Assembly: GCA_014729315.1 (NCBI GenBank)
Contig: WJKD01000408.1
Location: forward strand, 1-5,995
Direction of reading: 5' to 3'
DNA: 5,995 bases
Source: Promethearchaeota archaeon
GTDB taxonomy: Archaea; Asgardarchaeota; Lokiarchaeia; Sigynarchaeales; SOKP01
Shown here: positions 4,319 through 5,995 of the stretch, piece after piece
How the letters are laid out: each line of letters begins with the position of its first letter
Position numbering within the stretch: position 1 is the first letter of the stretch
Translations under genes and position numbers: made by a program
The notes under the pieces: model-generated
Seen by the model: the letters and a program-made list of their open reading frames with translations, nothing else
Databases searched by the model: none
What the model was told of the DNA's origin: nothing

Positions 4319-5995
4319 TTATTCCTTTCTTAATTCTCGCCTTAATATTTTTCCCACAACGCTTTTGGGTAATTCCGGGATAAATTCAATTATTCTTGGA
4401 TATTTGTACGGACTTATATTTTCTTGGCACCATTCCATCATTTCCTTCTCAGTAATCTTTCCTTTATATTCGGGTTTTAAAGAAATATATGCTTTAATAT
4501 TTTCTCCGACTTCCGGATCCTTCTCGCCTACAACGCCAACCTCGTTAACTGCAGGATGCATGTAAATAAGATCTTCCACTTCTCGTGGGAACACTCCGTG
4601 TCCCTTGTACTTAATCATGTCTCTTTTGCGGTCCTTTATGTGTAAATATCCGTCTTTATCGATACAGCCAATGTCTGCTGTGTAATACCATACTCGTCCC
4701 GAGGAATCTTTTCTCAAGGCGTATTCAGTGTCTTTTGGTCTACCTAAATATCCCAACATAACTTGGGGTCCGCTACCGCAAATCTCACCTATATATTGCG
4801 GTTCCTCTGCTCCACAATCTTCGCAATTTTCTTTTGGACATTGCTTTAAAACCTTAGTGCCTTCGTCGGGATCAACAATTTTGATATAGGTGTCGGATAC
4901 GGGAAAACCTACCGTATTTTCTTTATATTTATGAAAGGGGGTTGCTGTTAAGATTGGGCTTGTCTCAGACATACCGTAACCTTCGATTATTAAAGACCCC
5001 GTTATGCCTTCAAATTCCTTTTTCACTTCTAAAGGCAACGCCGAAGCCCCGCTTAAACAAGCTACGAGACTATCGAGTTTTCCCTTGTATTTAGGAGCGT
5101 TAGGATCCTGATTCACCTTATTCCAAAGCGTGGGGACTCCAGGACCAAAAGTCGCTCCCTCCTTCATGATAACTTTTAAAAATTGAGACATTTTATCAGG
5201 AGGTCTCGCAAAAAGGATAGATTTATAGCCCAAAGACACTGCAAGATTAAGGCCTACTGATAATCCAAAGGAATGAGCCATCGGCAAAATAACAAACATC
5301 CCCCCGTTTCCATAAAATTCTTCAAGTTGGGGTAATTGGGATACCGCCCAGATTTCGCCTTGTTTAGCATTGACCACGAGGTTATAATGCGATGTTTGAA
5401 CTCCTTTAGGAACGCCGGTGGTTCCTCCCGTATAGATAAGTACTGCGGTGTCTTTTTTAACATCAATATTAACCTTGGGAAGGTTGATGGGGTCTCCATT
5501 CTCTAAAATTTTTTGAAATTTAAAAAAATCTACTTCTCCGACTTTTGTTGGCCATTCTTTCATTCTCGGAACCTTCCCTAATAAAGTTCCTAACACCGCT
5601 TTAATTTTGGGTAGATACTCCGCGACACCGGTTAAAATTATACTTTTAAGAGTAGGCATTTTATTCAAAGGTTTTCCTTTGAGATGTTCCTCGTAAAGAG
5701 AGTCCAGAATAATCAACAGCTTGCCTTTTGAATCGTTGACTTGATGCACAATTTCCACAAATCTATTTAGCGGAATAACTGGATTGGCTATTGCTCCGAT
5801 TTTTGTAATGGCGTAAAAAGCAATCACAAATTGGGGGCAATTCGGAAGGTCTATAACGACAACATCACCTTTTTTTATTCCCATTTTTGACAGTGCTGTT
5901 GCAAATTGGTTAACTGAAGCACTTAATTCGTCGTATGTACAACGCCATCCTTCAAAATACAAGGCTTCGCTTTCGGGATATTTTTTAGCAGTTAC
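4319..5995 (-). CDS. AMP-forming acyl-CoA ligase, copy B (5' end beyond window)
   Basis: A FadD-like acyl-CoA synthetase of the ANL superfamily, with 558 residues present. The frame is open to the right edge. TTG at 5962 is an internal Leu and not the start: the preceding codons read VTAKKYPESEA and align with residues 36-46 of copy A, so about 35 residues are missing. Visible motifs in order are YFEGWRCTYDEL near the N-terminus, A3 YTGGTTGVPKG (codons at 5434-5402), PMAHSFGLS, A5 GYGMSETSP, the A7 Asp region WYYTADIG, A8 hinge KDRKRDMIKYKGHGVFPRE, and A10 PKSVVGK with the catalytic lysine codon at 4349-4351. All residues needed for adenylation and thioesterification seem present. A cysteine cluster C-x4-C-x2-C-x11-C (codons at 4838, 4823, 4814 and 4778) lies between A5 and A7. 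The stop is TAA, followed by a T9 terminator. The acyl chain specificity is unknown. Confidence 0.95.
   Translation of the reverse strand, partial: VTAKKYPESEALYFEGWRCTYDELSASVNQFATALSKMGIKKGDVVVIDLPNCPQFVIAFYAITKIGAIANPVIPLNRFVEIVHQVNDSKGKLLIILDSLYEEHLKGKPLNKMPTLKSIILTGVAEYLPKIKAVLGTLLGKVPRMKEWPTKVGEVDFFKFQKILENGDPINLPKVNIDVKKDTAVLIYTGGTTGVPKGVQTSHYNLVVNAKQGEIWAVSQLPQLEEFYGNGGMFVILPMAHSFGLSVGLNLAVSLGYKSILFARPPDKMSQFLKVIMKEGATFGPGVPTLWNKVNQDPNAPKYKGKLDSLVACLSGASALPLEVKKEFEGITGSLIIEGYGMSETSPILTATPFHKYKENTVGFPVSDTYIKIVDPDEGTKVLKQCPKENCEDCGAEEPQYIGEICGSGPQVMLGYLGRPKDTEYALRKDSSGRVWYYTADIGCIDKDGYLHIKDRKRDMIKYKGHGVFPREVEDLIYMHPAVNEVGVVGEKDPEVGENIKAYISLKPEYKGKITEKEMMEWCQENISPYKYPRIIEFIPELPKSVVGKILRRELRKE

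Noticed and set aside
4311..4565. Plus-strand open frame of 84 codons
   Set aside because: It overlaps the conserved C-terminal end of ligase copy B in antisense; its apparent hydrophobicity follows from the complementary codons.
5254..5499. Minus-strand open frame of 81 codons
   Set aside because: It overlaps the A3 region of ligase copy B in another frame on the same strand and shows no motif of its own.
1..5995. CRISPR array, tRNA, rRNA, insertion sequence or attachment site
   Set aside because: No regularly spaced repeats, cloverleaf, transposase frame or terminal inverted repeats were seen on either strand.

Overview
The window looks archaeal and most likely comes from a Lokiarchaeia-type (Asgard) genome. 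It is strongly AT-rich and has archaeal TATA-like boxes upstream of genes. It carries GPH-family transport and FadD-like acyl-CoA ligase genes, and its selenoprotein gene has a eukaryote-like SECIS structure in the 3' untranslated region, a combination reported for Lokiarchaeota. The taxonomic call is an inference; there is no rRNA or other marker gene here.

Layout. (1) Positions 1-1123, minus strand: 5' part of an AMP-forming acyl-CoA ligase (copy A), running off the left edge. (2) Positions 1124-1295: divergent promoter region. (3) Positions 1296-1790, plus strand: a 164-residue peroxiredoxin-like protein with two in-frame TGA codons. These fall exactly where the family has its redox Cys-x-x-Cys, so it reads as a selenoprotein with a Sec-x-x-Sec centre. 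(4) Positions 1791-2008: its 3' region, with a kink-turn hairpin that fits a SECIS element, a second weaker SECIS-like fold, another hairpin and a T-tract. (5) Positions 2009-3409, plus strand: a 12-helix GPH (MelB-like) cation symporter. (6) Positions 3410-3727: a 318-base non-coding stretch with a terminator-like hairpin, two TATA-like boxes and a short direct repeat. (7) Positions 3728-4180, plus strand: a stand-alone J-domain protein. (8) Positions 4181-4318: convergent intergenic spacer. (9) Positions 4319-5995, minus strand: a second acyl-CoA ligase (copy B), paralogous to copy A, missing about 35 N-terminal residues beyond the right edge.

How the genes relate. The two ligases would activate fatty or other carboxylic acids to CoA thioesters. 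They lie in the same orientation on either side of three plus-strand genes, which suggests an old duplication. The peroxiredoxin-like protein and the J-protein fit redox defence and protein quality control, and the transporter imports or exports a sugar-like or other small solute. The wide spacers and separate promoter candidates suggest individually transcribed genes, not one operon.

The most important observation is the Sec-x-x-Sec peroxiredoxin-like gene with its downstream SECIS. A standard gene caller would miss its N-terminal third and start it at a TTG at 1461, losing the active site.
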